DNA of 64,000 bases from RGIG1918 sp964570895 (GCA_964570895.1 CAZMZD010000004.1:39971-103970); one strand, 5' to 3'; shown: positions 1 through 9,494, numbered from the stretch's first letter. Made by a program: numbers and translations. Notes: generated from the letters alone by a model not told the origin.

Positions 1-2273
1 AGATAATCGCGAACAGCGGATTTCAGCGCGCCAAGCCCGTGCCCGTGAATTATAGTCACGGTTTCAATATTTTTTAAACTTGCTAAATCAAGGTGGCATT
101 CAAGCTGCGTGAGCGCTTCTTCAACCCTTTCGCCCCTTAAATCAATTCTTAAAAGATTAACCCCAAGCCCTGTGTTATCGCCAAAATCCACAGACACTTT
201 TTGCAATTTTTTAGCAGGTTTTTTATTTGTGAAAGCAAGTTTTGAAGTTTTAAGAGTGGTTTTCAACAAGCCGAGCTGAATTTCCACATTGCCTTTTTTA
301 TCGGGCAAAGAAAGCAATATAGCGGGCGTGTCCACCCCTTTGACAAGCACAGGGGAACCGATTTTAATGCTTTCCCAATCTATCTCTTCATATTTGTTTG
401 ATAACTTTTCTTCATCATCTGCAAATTGCGCTCTTGTTTCAGCTTCTAATTTTGCAAGGCGAGAATAACTCCTTCTTGCAATTTTTTCCGATTTTTCTGC
501 GCGCAATTCATCGAGCGTTTCTTTAATTTCCGCCCTTGCAGCTTCAAGCGCTGATTGATATTTTTTCTTGAAATTTTCTAAAGATTTCTTTTTGTTGACT
601 TTAATATCTGTGATTTTCTTTTCCAGCTCTAAATTCTTTTCTTTTGCTTTTTCTTCTTTAATTTTTGCAGTTTCTTCAAGTTCTTTTAAGGAACTGTGGG
701 TTTTTTGTATTTTTTCAAACATTTCGTAATTAGAATTTTGAGTTTTTGATAAAATATCACGCGCACGGCTTACAATTTTTTCATTGATGTTGTAAGTTTT
801 TGAAATATTCAACCCGTTTGAGCTCCCTGCAAGCCCGATATAGAGCTTATATGTGGGCGATAAGGTTTTTGTATCAAATTCAACGGACGCGTTTTTGAAA
901 TGTTTATTTTCATATTCCAAAAGTTTCAGCCCGCCAAAATGGGTGGTGAGAATTGTTGTGCAATCAAGTTTTGATAAATGCTCTAAAATTGCTTGCGCAA
1001 GCGCTTCTCCCTCGCTTGGGTCAGTTCCTGCCCCAAGCTCGTCAAACAAAACTAAAGAATTATTATCAACATTTTCTAAAATCCCTGCCACATTTTGAAT
1101 ATGCGCGCTAAATGTCGAAAGACTTTGGGCAAGGGATTGTTCTTCTGAAATATCTGCAAACACTTTTTTATAAGGATAAATATGAGCGTCAAGCGCGCTC
1201 ACATGAAGCCCAGCGCGAGCCATCAAAACAAACAGCCCGATTGTTTTTAAAATTACGGTTTTCCCGCCTGTGTTTGCGCCTGTAATTATAAGCGAATTAA
1301 AATTTTCGCCAATTGAAAAATCGTTTTCAACGATATTTTCAACATAATTCATAAGAAGCGGGTGCCTTGCGCCTTGAGCTTGAATAATTTTCTTGTCTGA
1401 AATTGCAGGTTCAACCCCTTTAATTTTTATTGAATAAGAAGCTTTTGCAAAAATGAAATCGAGCTCAGAGAGTACATTTTGCAGCGTAATTAATTCCTCT
1501 TTGTGCAAATGCAGCTCTTCGCTTAATTCTTTGATAATCCTTTCTTCTTCTTTAATTATCGCAATTTCAATTTCGCGAAGTTTATTATTTATTGGCACAA
1601 GCTCATTTGGCTCAATGAAAAAAGTTTGCCCTGAAGACGATGTGTCATGAATTATTCCTGCAACTTTTGTTTTAAAGCTTGCCTTAACTTGAAAAACCAC
1701 TCTGTCTGCCCTTGTGGTGGGGGTTGTGTCTTGAAGATAGCCAACAAAATTTTGATTTTTCAAAAGCTCGGATATTTTATTTTTTAAATTACTTTCGGTG
1801 TCAAATTTAGCATTATGCAAGGCTTTAAGTTCAGGGTAGAGCGTTGGCAAAATTTTTAAATTTTCGCTAAATGTGAGAAAAATTTTCTCTCTCAATTCTT
1901 TATTTGTGTAAATCGCTTTTGTTATTTCAGAAAGCAAGGGTTTTTCAAAGCTATCAATTTTTTTTCTTGCCTTCTCTGCCACAAGCAAGGTTTTTGCAGA
2001 GTTCAAAATGTCTTCAGCGGTTAAAATTTTAGTTTTTAAAATGTCTGTAAAATCTGAAATATGAGAGATGACACCAAAGGAGGCTTCACCCATCTCGTCT
2101 AAAATTTGCTTAGCTTCGCTTGTAAGAGCTAAATTTTTCATTATTTCATCTTTAGAAACTAAAAGACTGATATCTTCACATCTCTTTGCGCCACAAGGTG
2201 TTATAGCACAAGAAGATAAATCAGATACAACTTTATCAAATTCTAGTGATGTCGCATACTTATCAAATTTCAT
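1..2273 (-). CDS. mutS2: MutS2 endonuclease-family ATPase, partial (C-terminus outside window)
   Basis: This is a MutS2 protein, a MutS-like ABC-type ATPase with a C-terminal Smr domain. In characterised bacteria MutS2 limits recombination or rescues collided ribosomes. I see the Walker A GANTGGKT at about 1260-1281, the Walker B and signature region DELGAGTDPSEGEA at about 1010-1055, and the Smr motif HGHGLG at about 30-55. The visible part is 757 codons against a usual length near 780, so only the extreme C-terminus is missing. The start is the ATG at 2273. There is no Shine-Dalgarno sequence, but a TAAAAT box sits six bases upstream. It is transcribed away from the intergenic island at 2274-2959. 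Confidence 0.93.
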   Translation of the reverse strand, partial: MKFDKYATSLEFDKVVSDLSSCAITPCGAKRCEDISLLVSKDEIMKNLALTSEAKQILDEMGEASFGVISHISDFTDILKTKILTAEDILNSAKTLLVAEKARKKIDSFEKPLLSEITKAIYTNKELREKIFLTFSENLKILPTLYPELKALHNAKFDTESNLKNKISELLKNQNFVGYLQDTTPTTRADRVVFQVKASFKTKVAGIIHDTSSSGQTFFIEPNELVPINNKLREIEIAIIKEEERIIKELSEELHLHKEELITLQNVLSELDFIFAKASYSIKIKGVEPAISDKKIIQAQGARHPLLMNYVENIVENDFSIGENFNSLIITGANTGGKTVILKTIGLFVLMARAGLHVSALDAHIYPYKKVFADISEEQSLAQSLSTFSAHIQNVAGILENVDNNSLVLFDELGAGTDPSEGEALAQAILEHLSKLDCTTILTTHFGGLKLLEYENKHFKNASVEFDTKTLSPTYKLYIGLAGSSNGLNISKTYNINEKIVSRARDILSKTQNSNYEMFEKIQKTHSSLKELEETAKIKEEKAKEKNLELEKKITDIKVNKKKSLENFKKKYQSALEAARAEIKETLDELRAEKSEKIARRSYSRLAKLEAETRAQFADDEEKLSNKYEEIDWESIKIGSPVLVKGVDTPAILLSLPDKKGNVEIQLGLLKTTLKTSKLAFTNKKPAKKLQKVSVDFGDNTGLGVNLLRIDLRGERVEEALTQLECHLDLASLKNIETVTIIHGHGLGALKSAVRDY

Positions 2274-2959
2274 AAAAATATTTTACATTAAAATTTTTTA
2301 AAGTGTGCATTTTGTGGTTTTTGGGTGGATTATTGCGGTTTGTTTGTTGGCAAGATTTTGGAATAGTTTCAGTATGACTTTTTATTTTGTCGCTACGGGC
2401 TTTTTATTTTGTCGCAATTTAGGTGCGCCTATACGCACCCTGCGACTTTAATATACAAATTGCCATGCTGAACTAGCCTCCTTTTGCCGAAATCTGTCGA
2501 TTTCGTGCAAAATGGGTCCTCTGGGAGTGGTTTCAGCATCTTGCCAACTGATGAGTCATAACGTTTGAATTATGATTTTTCATTTTTCTTTCTTTTTCAT
2601 TCAGTCGCCATAAGGAAAAGAAAGAAAAACGAAACAAAAAGAAAGAAACTTCGGCTCTTGCTTTACTCTTGCCATTTTTCAAATTTTTATCTCAGAAATC
2701 GCAGTCGAGCTTTTGCGAATAGCTATTTAACAAAAATATGCTTCACCGGACGCAACCAATGTTGTGACCGCAAAACCTCTCCGCAATTTCCGTTTAGTGA
2801 TAAAAATTTGAAAAATTAGATTTATGTTCGCACAAGAGTTTAATTTTGTAGGTCAGGCACTGCCTGACATTTACAATCCGCGCTGTGCTAACTCTCACAT
2901 CCTAAAGCCTCGCTCGGTTTTTCTAAGCGCGTCGCGCTAAAGAAAAACCTTCGCTCGGG
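2274..2959. other. Intergenic island with short palindromic repeats, no convincing gene
   Basis: No open frame here looks like a protein; the 84-codon frame at 2565-2819 has low complexity and no ribosome site. The stretch holds members of repeat families that recur at 19.8 and 61 kb: GGTGCGCCTATACGCACC at 2422-2439, GTCAGGCACTGCCTGAC at 2852-2868, and an imperfect inverted repeat around 2909-2959 in which CGGTTTTTCTAAGCGC faces GCGCTAAAGAAAAACC. A phrase like CTTTTTATTTTGTCGC occurs twice at about 2380-2415. Confidence 0.6.
2280..2285 (-). promoter_or_regulatory. -10 box of mutS2, leaderless configuration
   Basis: TAAAAT on the minus strand, then the six bases ATTTTT, then the ATG at 2273. 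A start of transcription at the A of ATG is the simplest reading. No good -35 is visible. Confidence 0.55.
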
Positions 2960-4294
2960 TTATTTCCCGATGCAGAAGCTTTCGAAAATGTTGTTTAAAA
3001 GCTCATCTGTCACGACTTCGCCCGTAATTTCCCCAAGCACAAGAAGCGCTGTTTTAATGTCTATTGAAATTAAATCTTGCAATTCTTCAATTTTAACCGC
3101 CTCGAGTGCGCAATTAATACTCTCTAGTGACTTTTTCAAACATTCTTGTTGCCTCTGGTTTGTTATAAATTCAGTTTCAAGCGCGTTAATTGCAGAAATT
3201 TTATTTTTAATTTCTTGCTTTAATTCGTCAATTCCTGACATATCTTTTGTGCTTATACGAATTGATGAAACATCGCTTTCACATGCGCCTAAATCTGATT
3301 TTGTTGAAACATAAATAAGCGGTTTTTCTTTATCAACAAGTTCAAAAATTTCTTTATCTGCTTCTGTAATTCCAACTTGCCCCTCATACAAAAGCAAGTT
3401 TACGTCCGCCGATTGGGCAATATTAATTGAATTTTCAATCCCTATTTTTTCAACTTTATCAATGCCATCTTCTTGGCGAATACCTGCCGTGTCAATCAAA
3501 GTTGCGCAAATTCCATCAAGTTCAACTGTTTCTTGAATGCTATCGCGAGTTGTTCCTGCAATATCTGTGACAATTGCTCTATCGAGCGCCAAAAGCGCAT
3601 TAAACAAAGAACTTTTCCCAACATTTGGGCGCCCTGTGATTGCAATTTTTATCCCTTCTCTTAAAATATTGTGAGCAGAAGCAGAAGCTAAAATGTTCTC
3701 TATTCTTTCTTTTGCAAGGTCAAGCGCATTTTCAATGTCTGAATATTCAACCTCTGCCACATCTTCCGGAAAATCCAAAGAGGCTATAATTCGCGCTAAA
3801 ATTTCTTTTAAAATTTCTCTGATTTTTTCTATTTCAAGCCTAAGCGCGCCTTCGAGGTTATTCAGAGATTTTTCAGCAGATTTTGATGTTTTAGAACAAA
3901 TCAAATCCATAACCGCTTCGGCTTCCGTTAAATCTATTTTATGGTTTAGAAAAGCACGTTTCGTAAATTCACCGCGTTCTGCGAGCCTTGCGCCAAGCGA
4001 CATTACAAGATTTAGTGTTTCTTTAATTATAATTGGCGAACCATGTGTTTGAATTTCGATTGTGTCCTCGCCGGTATAACTTTTTGGATTTTTAAAAGGC
4101 AGAAGTATGACTTCGTCTAATTTTTTGCCATCGCGCATTACCCAGCCATGGTTAATTTTTCCAATTTCAAATTTTTTAGAAAAAATTTTCTCTGCAATTT
4201 CAAAACTTTTGTCACCGCTAATTCTTATAATCCCAACCCCGCTGTGAACCAAAGGTGTGACGGGCGCAACAATTGTATCAAATAAATTTTTCAT
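2960..4294 (-). CDS. mnmE: tRNA uridine-5-carboxymethylaminomethyl GTPase MnmE (TrmE)
   Basis: MnmE with MnmG modifies the wobble uridine of tRNAs using GTP hydrolysis and a formyl-folate donor. The 444 residues match the family length. The N-terminal tetrahydrofolate-binding domain runs to about residue 120. The helical domain is interrupted by a G domain with GRPNVGKSS at about residues 225-233, DTAG at about 271-274 and a TKSD guanine motif at about 330. The C-terminus ends in CIGK, the catalytic cysteine motif. Start ATG 4294 has no Shine-Dalgarno but a TAGAAT box six bases upstream. The gene is divergent from yidC, a very common partner of mnmE in bacteria. Confidence 0.96.
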   Translation of the reverse strand: MKNLFDTIVAPVTPLVHSGVGIIRISGDKSFEIAEKIFSKKFEIGKINHGWVMRDGKKLDEVILLPFKNPKSYTGEDTIEIQTHGSPIIIKETLNLVMSLGARLAERGEFTKRAFLNHKIDLTEAEAVMDLICSKTSKSAEKSLNNLEGALRLEIEKIREILKEILARIIASLDFPEDVAEVEYSDIENALDLAKERIENILASASAHNILREGIKIAITGRPNVGKSSLFNALLALDRAIVTDIAGTTRDSIQETVELDGICATLIDTAGIRQEDGIDKVEKIGIENSINIAQSADVNLLLYEGQVGITEADKEIFELVDKEKPLIYVSTKSDLGACESDVSSIRISTKDMSGIDELKQEIKNKISAINALETEFITNQRQQECLKKSLESINCALEAVKIEELQDLISIDIKTALLVLGEITGEVVTDELLNNIFESFCIGK

Positions 4295-4300
4295 GTTTTC

Positions 4301-4306
4301 ATTCTA
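4301..4306 (-). promoter_or_regulatory. -10 box of mnmE, leaderless configuration
   Basis: TAGAAT on the minus strand, six-base spacer GAAAAC, then ATG at 4294. It lies in the 58-base gap shared with the divergent yidC promoter. Confidence 0.5.
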
Positions 4307-4352
4307 CCATGTTTTATGTATTATAGAAATAAATATAAACGGAGAGAAACAA

Positions 4353-5462
4353 ATGGGAATTGATTTTGTAACAATTACGATAAATATACTTAAAATGCTT
4401 GCAGATGGTTTGCATTCTTGGGGGCTTGCAATTATCGCACTCACGGTTGTAGTTCGCGCTTTTATGTGGCCATCGAGCGTCGCTCAACAACGTTCAATGC
4501 GCGATATGCAAGTGCTTCAACCAAAAATGAAAGCAATTCAAGAAAGATATAAATCTAACCCTGAAATGATGCAAAGGAAAATGATGGAGTTCTATAAAGA
4601 ACATAAATTTAACCCGATGGCAGGGTGTTTGCCAATGCTCATTCAATTGCCTGTTTTCATTTTATTATACACAGCTCTTATGAGCCCACAGTTTATTGAA
4701 CTTGCAGGCAAAACTAATTTCTTGTTTATAAACAGACTTGACGCAACAATGAAAAGCAATGCAGGAGTAAGTTATGATAACAAATTCTCTGCAACAAAAA
4801 ATTCTCAATTCCAAGCAGCAAAAAATATCGTTGTATACTTTGGCGATGAAAAAAGCGAAGAAAAAGTTGATAATCAACAAAAAGCAATCGAAGTTCAAGG
4901 AGTTATTGTTCCTGGGCAAAACATTGATTTCAAAATGCACTTAGATAGCATTAAACTCCGTTTTGAACAATTAGATAAAATCACAAAAGCAGAAGTTGAT
5001 GTTCAAAATATTCAAACAAGAGAAACGGAAAAATTGACTTTTGTTCGCGATGGAAGCATTTTGAAGGCTTCAATCCCAACTCTTGTTGTGCAAGAAGAAA
5101 TGCACTATGACGTCTTATTCCTTGTTGCATTGTTTATTCTTACTATGTGGCTTAGCCAAAAAGTTATGATGGCGCAAAATAAAAATACCCCGCAAGACCC
5201 ACAACAAGCAGCAATGCAAAAATCTATGGGAACATTTATGCCAATTATGGTAGGTATGATGTTTGTGTTTATTCCAATTCCTGCCGGCGTTTTGTTATAT
5301 CTTGTGACAAGTAATTTATTCCAAATCGCGCAAACTGTTGTAATTAACAAACAACTAGATAAAGAACACGAAGAAAAATTAAAACCTAATACAACTGATG
5401 AAACAGGCGCAAAAGTGGTTAAAGCAAAAGAAGTGCGCGATGTTAAAGAAGAAGAAAAATAA
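4353..5462 (+). CDS. yidC: Membrane protein insertase YidC/Oxa1
   Basis: YidC inserts and folds inner-membrane proteins, alone or with SecYEG. The 369-residue protein starts with a membrane segment, then has the cytosolic coiled hairpin around residues 40-85 (PKMKAIQERYK), followed by NPMAGCLPMLIQLPVF, a conserved YidC core motif. A polar loop of about 115 residues (roughly 120-235) lies between TM2 and TM3, and three further membrane segments follow. The large N-terminal periplasmic domain of proteobacterial YidC is absent, and the inter-TM loop is of the kind I recall in cyanobacterial YidC. I chose ATG 4353 because GGAGAG lies eight bases upstream; an earlier in-frame start at 4257 would overlap mnmE. 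The charged tail is typical. Confidence 0.95.
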   Translation: MGIDFVTITINILKMLADGLHSWGLAIIALTVVVRAFMWPSSVAQQRSMRDMQVLQPKMKAIQERYKSNPEMMQRKMMEFYKEHKFNPMAGCLPMLIQLPVFILLYTALMSPQFIELAGKTNFLFINRLDATMKSNAGVSYDNKFSATKNSQFQAAKNIVVYFGDEKSEEKVDNQQKAIEVQGVIVPGQNIDFKMHLDSIKLRFEQLDKITKAEVDVQNIQTRETEKLTFVRDGSILKASIPTLVVQEEMHYDVLFLVALFILTMWLSQKVMMAQNKNTPQDPQQAAMQKSMGTFMPIMVGMMFVFIPIPAGVLLYLVTSNLFQIAQTVVINKQLDKEHEEKLKPNTTDETGAKVVKAKEVRDVKEEEK

Positions 5463-5483
5463 TTAAAATTAAAAATCTAAAAT

Positions 5484-5516
5484 AAAAAAGCGGTCTTTTG
5501 AAACCGCTTTTTTATT
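5484..5516 (+). terminator. Rho-independent terminator between yidC and ddh
   Basis: AAAAAAGCGGT pairs with an AACCGCTTTTTT arm across a short loop. The T-run follows on the plus strand and the A-run precedes it, so it can serve both convergent genes. Confidence 0.85.
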
Positions 5517-5537
5517 GCATTTATATTGGTTTTAAAA

Positions 5538-6515
5538 TTAAAGAAGGCTTGCTCTTAATTCTTCACCTGATTTTGGGCTTAGGTAAGCCGGTGCTATATC
5601 AAACACTGTTTTGCAACCGCTCACGCCTTCTTTATTTAACCTGTGAGCAGCTCTTGCGTATGCCACAAGCACACTTGATGTAAATTCAGGGTTTGAATCA
5701 AGTTTTAGAGAATATTCAACAATATGGTTTGTGCCATCGCTTGTTTTGCCACTTCTTAAAACAAAGCCGCCGTGCGGAATGCCGGAGTGATTTTTTTGCA
5801 TTTCTTCTTTTGTTATAAAGTGAACCGTTGTGTCATAGTCTGCAAAGTAATTCGGCATTGTTTTAATTTCACGTTCAATTTTTGCCCTATCAGCGCCATT
5901 TGCTGCCACCACAAAACATTCTCTTGTGTGTTTTTCGCGAGTTGTAAGTTCCGGATTTTTGCCTGAACGAACAGCACTTAGTGCACTCTCAACAGGGATT
6001 GTGTATTGTTTAGCATCAAGCACACCTTCAATTCTTCTAATTGCGTCGCTATGCCCTTGGCTCACACCTTTGCCCCAGAAAGTATAGTCTTTTCCGCAAG
6101 GCAAAATTGCATTACCGTAAAGCCTGTTTAATGAGAACATTCCAGGGTCCCAACCTACTGAAATTATGGCAATTTTTCCTGATTTTTTTGCAACTTCATC
6201 AACTGCCTCATAATGTTCAGGGATTTTTGCATGAGTGTCAAAACTATCAATTACGTTAAAATATTGTGCATATTCCGGTGTTTGTTTTGGCAAATCAGTT
6301 GCACTTCCGCCGCAAATTACTAAAACATCAATGTCATTTTTATATTTTTCAATTTCATCGACTGATATAACGCGTGCTGTTTTGGATTTTATTTTTAAAG
6401 AGTCAGGATTTCTGCGAGTGAAAACCGCAAATAATTCCATGTCATCATTCATTTCAATTGCTTGTTCAACGCCTCTTCCGAGGTTGCCGTAGCCCAAAAT
6501 TCCTAATTTAATCAT
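5538..6515 (-). CDS. ddh: meso-diaminopimelate D-dehydrogenase
   Basis: It catalyses the one-step NADPH-dependent reductive amination of L-2-amino-6-oxopimelate (from tetrahydrodipicolinate) to meso-diaminopimelate, bypassing the acylated DapD-DapF route. The 325 residues fit the family. The Rossmann motif GILGYGNLGRG is at residues 5-15, and SVGWDPGMFSLNR near residue 145 and PCGKDYTFWGKGVSQGHSD near 165 are strongly conserved Ddh segments. Start ATG 6515 has AAGAGGGAAC upstream. Together with dapA, asd and dapB at 49-52 kb this indicates the dehydrogenase variant of lysine and peptidoglycan precursor synthesis. Confidence 0.95.
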   Translation of the reverse strand: MIKLGILGYGNLGRGVEQAIEMNDDMELFAVFTRRNPDSLKIKSKTARVISVDEIEKYKNDIDVLVICGGSATDLPKQTPEYAQYFNVIDSFDTHAKIPEHYEAVDEVAKKSGKIAIISVGWDPGMFSLNRLYGNAILPCGKDYTFWGKGVSQGHSDAIRRIEGVLDAKQYTIPVESALSAVRSGKNPELTTREKHTRECFVVAANGADRAKIEREIKTMPNYFADYDTTVHFITKEEMQKNHSGIPHGGFVLRSGKTSDGTNHIVEYSLKLDSNPEFTSSVLVAYARAAHRLNKEGVSGCKTVFDIAPAYLSPKSGEELRASLL

Positions 6516-6601
6516 TTTTTGTTCCCTCTTTTTTTCACAAGATATATTACAACTGAAAAAAAACAGTTTCAACACAGAAAACATAAAGAATTTATCAAGA
6601 T

Positions 6602-7198
6602 TTACAGTTCTCTTCTACCTTCAAGAGCCTTTAATAGCGTGAGTTCGTCAGCATATTCAAGCTCTGACCCAAGAGGCAAACCAAATGCAATTCTAGACAC
6701 TTTCACCCCAAAAGGTTTTAAAAGTTTTGTAAGATACATACTTGTCGCTTCGCCTTCAACTGTTGGATTGATTGCAAGGATTACTTCTTTAATATCAGCA
6801 CTGTGCACCCTCTCTAACAATTCGCGAACTCGAATATCATCAGGGCCTATCCCATCCATTGGCGAAATTAGCCCGCCAAGCACGTGGTACACCCCTTTAT
6901 ATTCATTTGTTCTCTCAATTGCCATCAAGTCTTTCGTTTCTGCAACGACACAAATTAAATCTTTATTGCGCGTGGGGCTGGAGCATATCTCGCAAGGGCT
7001 TGACTGCGACATATTAAAGCACACTTCGCAATATTTTATCGTCTTTTTTGCTTCAAGCATTGCGGAGGCAAAATTTTCAACCTCATAATCCGGCAATTTT
7101 AGAAGATAAAGAGCAAGCCTTTGCGCCGTTTTAGGTCCTATCGAAGGCAATTTTTGAAAATACTCTATTAGTTTTGCTAAAGGTTTTGTATATTCCAC
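6602..7198 (-). CDS. recR: Recombination mediator RecR
   Basis: RecR loads RecA at gaps together with RecO and RecF (recF lies at 36.3 kb). The 198 residues include the helix-hairpin-helix SIGPKTAQRLALYLL near residue 20, a four-cysteine zinc site CEVC-N10-CEIC at about residues 57-72, and a Toprim domain beginning ICVVAETKD near residue 82. The start is GTG at 7198. It shares its first G with the TAG stop of ybaB (TAGTG), so the two are translationally coupled. The order ybaB-recR is conserved across many bacteria. Confidence 0.96.
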   Translation of the reverse strand: MEYTKPLAKLIEYFQKLPSIGPKTAQRLALYLLKLPDYEVENFASAMLEAKKTIKYCEVCFNMSQSSPCEICSSPTRNKDLICVVAETKDLMAIERTNEYKGVYHVLGGLISPMDGIGPDDIRVRELLERVHSADIKEVILAINPTVEGEATSMYLTKLLKPFGVKVSRIAFGLPLGSELEYADELTLLKALEGRREL

Positions 7199-7530
7199 TA
7201 GAACAACCCTGGAATTGAAATGCCACCTGTTAATGTTTTCATTTTAGCTTCCATAGCATCTGTTGCCTTTTTAGTGCCGTTTGTAAGTGCTTCCGTGATT
7301 AAATCTTCAAGCATTTCAATTGTTTCAGTGTCAACAGAATCTGGGTTTTCAGGGTTAATTGCTTCAGGCTTAATTTTAATTCTTTTAAATTTTGCTTGCC
7401 CTGTGTATACAACTTCCACCGCACCGCCTGCGCTTTGAGCTGTGATTTCAACATTTTCAAGTTCTTTTTGTGTTTCAACTAAACGTTTTTGCATTTTTTG
7501 CACGTTTTGCATCATGTTCATTATATTCAT
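7198..7530 (-). CDS. ybaB: Nucleoid-associated protein YbaB/EbfC
   Basis: This is a small DNA-binding protein of 110 residues. It has the N-terminal MQNVQKMQKRLVETQKELEN coiled region, a central GGAVEVVYTGQ strand, the IKPEAINPENPDSVDTETIEMLEDLI region and a C-terminal GLF. ATG 7530 follows GAGGAG at the right distance. It is the first gene of the ybaB-recR pair and is divergent from the protease gene at 7565, with only 34 bases between starts. Confidence 0.93.
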   Translation of the reverse strand: MNIMNMMQNVQKMQKRLVETQKELENVEITAQSAGGAVEVVYTGQAKFKRIKIKPEAINPENPDSVDTETIEMLEDLITEALTNGTKKATDAMEAKMKTLTGGISIPGLF

Positions 7531-7552
7531 AGAAAAAACTCCTCATTTTTGA

Positions 7553-7558
7553 TAAGAT
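7553..7558 (+). promoter_or_regulatory. -10 box of the 7565 protease gene, leaderless configuration
   Basis: TAAGAT, six-base spacer TATTAT, then ATG 7565. No Shine-Dalgarno lies in between. Confidence 0.45.
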
Positions 7559-7564
7559 TATTAT

Positions 7565-8347
7565 ATGCAAAATTCAACATATCTTCAAGAATGTTTCAAT
7601 AAAAATAAAATATCAAGATGGCAACAAGGGTTAATGCCATTAAAATTTTTCATTGCGCCGTTTACTTTTTACTCAAAACAAAGTGAAACTGAAAAATATA
7701 AATACAGAGAAATGGTAATTCGCGCGCTTAACACTTGGGAATCTTTAAGCAATGGCACTGTTTCGTTTGAAATTGTAACAAACTTAAATGATTCACAAGT
7801 TAACTTAGAGTGGAAAAGGGTGGATAGAAAATCTCTCGGAATGTGCCATTTTAATTTTGATAAATATGGAAGATATTACTCTGCAGAAGTGCAAATTGGA
7901 ATTTCTGACGGAATTTTACACAGCAAATATATGGACGATAATGAAGTTTATCACACAATATTGCACGAAATTGGGCATGCCGTGGGGCTTGGGCACTCTC
8001 CTTATACGGAAGATATCATGTATACCCCGCACCAATACGGAAGAATAAACGTTTCAAAAAGAGATATAAAAACCCTTAAATGGCTTTATAAATTTGAAAT
8101 TGGGAAAACAGAAAGCGAAATTTTGGCGCTTCACCCAAACACACCTGCAAAAAATATTGACGAGCTTGTTGGAAAATTATCAGGCGAAAAAAGCCAATTT
8201 GAGCAAGTTAAAGACTCTTTACTAAATGCGCCAAAAAGAAACCTTATTGAAGAAAATCAAAACATTGGTGATTTGAAAAGATATTTAATGCAAATTCACA
8301 ACCAAAATTTTAATTTAAGCGGCGAAAACAGAGAAAATAAAGAATAA
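7565..8347 (+). CDS. Matrixin-like zinc metalloprotease
   Basis: A 260-residue protein with the metzincin signature HEIGHAVGLGHS at about residues 138-149 (three zinc His plus the catalytic Glu), followed about seven residues later by DIMY, a candidate Met-turn. The arrangement matches matrixin (M10) catalytic domains. The preceding 130 residues contain YREMVIRALNTWESLSNGTVSFEIV, the usual helix and strand of the domain; the C-terminal 90 residues are charged and unassigned. I see no signal peptide or lipobox, so its location is unclear. The name rests on the active-site motif; substrate is unknown. Confidence 0.75.
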   Translation: MQNSTYLQECFNKNKISRWQQGLMPLKFFIAPFTFYSKQSETEKYKYREMVIRALNTWESLSNGTVSFEIVTNLNDSQVNLEWKRVDRKSLGMCHFNFDKYGRYYSAEVQIGISDGILHSKYMDDNEVYHTILHEIGHAVGLGHSPYTEDIMYTPHQYGRINVSKRDIKTLKWLYKFEIGKTESEILALHPNTPAKNIDELVGKLSGEKSQFEQVKDSLLNAPKRNLIEENQNIGDLKRYLMQIHNQNFNLSGENRENKE

Positions 8348-8438
8348 ATATTACGTTTTTTAACAAAAAATCTTCAAGTACTAACTATATGTTGAAAAAA
8401 TTGATATAATAAATTTGTTAGGTATGTGGAGATATTAT

Positions 8439-9494
8439 ATGCCACCAATTCATATTTCAGACGAAGAGTATGCAGAACTTTTAAAAGGTTATGACTACAA
8501 TTTCAAAAAAGGCGATTTAGTAAAAGGCACGGTTATTAATTACGATTCAGAAGGCGCAATAATTGATATCGGCTCTAAAACAAGCGCTCTTTGCCCAAGT
8601 TCAGAAATAAAAAATAACAAAGAAGATGTTATTGAACAAATTTTAGAAAAACATAAGGAATATGAATTTTTAATCATTGACGACGAAGACGAAAACGGCA
8701 AATTTACCGTTTCGTATAAACGAGTGGCAGCGGCATACAGCATTAAAAAGCTTGAAGAAATTAAAGCCAAAGATGAAGTTGTGACAGGCATTATCGCGCA
8801 ATCTGTAAAAGGCGGTTTGCTTGTTGATGTTATGGGTGTTCGCGGGTTTGTTCCTTCAAGCCATTTAAGGCTCAGAGAAGATGAAAGCAATATCATCGGA
8901 AAAGAAATTGAACTTAAAATTTTAACTCTCGACAGCGCACAAAATAACTTCATTTTGTCTAATAGAAAAGTTTATACGGACAGTTTAGAAGAAATAAGAA
9001 AAGACATTTTCTCCCAACTTGAAGAAGGGCAGGTTGTTAAAGGAGAAGTTGTCCGCATTACGGATTTTGGCGCTTTTGTTGATATCGGAGGCGTTGACGC
9101 TCTGCTTCCTTTAAGTCAAATTTCTTGGCGCTGGGTGGAACACCCTTCAGACCTTTTAAAAATTGGCGAAAAAATTAATGTTGAAATTTTAAATATAGAT
9201 TTTAACAAACACAGAGTTTCGCTTAGCTTGAAAAATTTAGAACCCGACCCATGGGTTGAAGCAAAAGGCAAAATTGCAGAAGGCATGAAACTTAAAGGCA
9301 AAATCATTCGCATTAAGCACTTTGGCGCTTTTGTTGAAGTATATCCCGCAGTTGAAGCCTTGCTTCCGCAAGCAGATGTTATCGAATATCAAAACAAAGA
9401 AAACACCATTCTTTCAGAAAATGATGAAATTGATGTGGTTATCACAAAATTCAACCCTGAAGACAGGCGCATAGCGCTTAGCATTAGTGAATAA
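8439..9494 (+). CDS. rpsA: 30S ribosomal protein S1 (four S1 domains)
   Basis: The 351 residues hold four S1 RNA-binding repeats: about 17-85 (KKGDLVKGTV), 105-170 (VVTGIIAQSVKGGLLVDV), 187-258 (VKGEVVRITDFGAFVDIGG) and 273-345 (LKGKIIRIKHFGAFVEV). S1 tethers mRNA to the 30S subunit. A shorter S1 than the six-domain proteobacterial form is usual in cyanobacteria and Gram-positives. I chose ATG 8439 because GTGGAG lies seven bases upstream; in-frame starts at 8415 and 8424 have no such site. A TATAAT at 8405-8410 is a plausible -10. An alternative name is a general S1-domain protein. Confidence 0.85.
   Translation: MPPIHISDEEYAELLKGYDYNFKKGDLVKGTVINYDSEGAIIDIGSKTSALCPSSEIKNNKEDVIEQILEKHKEYEFLIIDDEDENGKFTVSYKRVAAAYSIKKLEEIKAKDEVVTGIIAQSVKGGLLVDVMGVRGFVPSSHLRLREDESNIIGKEIELKILTLDSAQNNFILSNRKVYTDSLEEIRKDIFSQLEEGQVVKGEVVRITDFGAFVDIGGVDALLPLSQISWRWVEHPSDLLKIGEKINVEILNIDFNKHRVSLSLKNLEPDPWVEAKGKIAEGMKLKGKIIRIKHFGAFVEVYPAVEALLPQADVIEYQNKENTILSENDEIDVVITKFNPEDRRIALSISE

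Noticed and set aside
2565..2819. 84-codon frame on the plus strand
   Set aside because: Phe/Lys/Arg-rich, low complexity, no ribosome site, lies in repeat-bearing intergenic DNA.
4257..4352. Upstream extension of yidC
   Set aside because: It would overlap the mnmE start and its promoter; ATG 4353 has the ribosome site.
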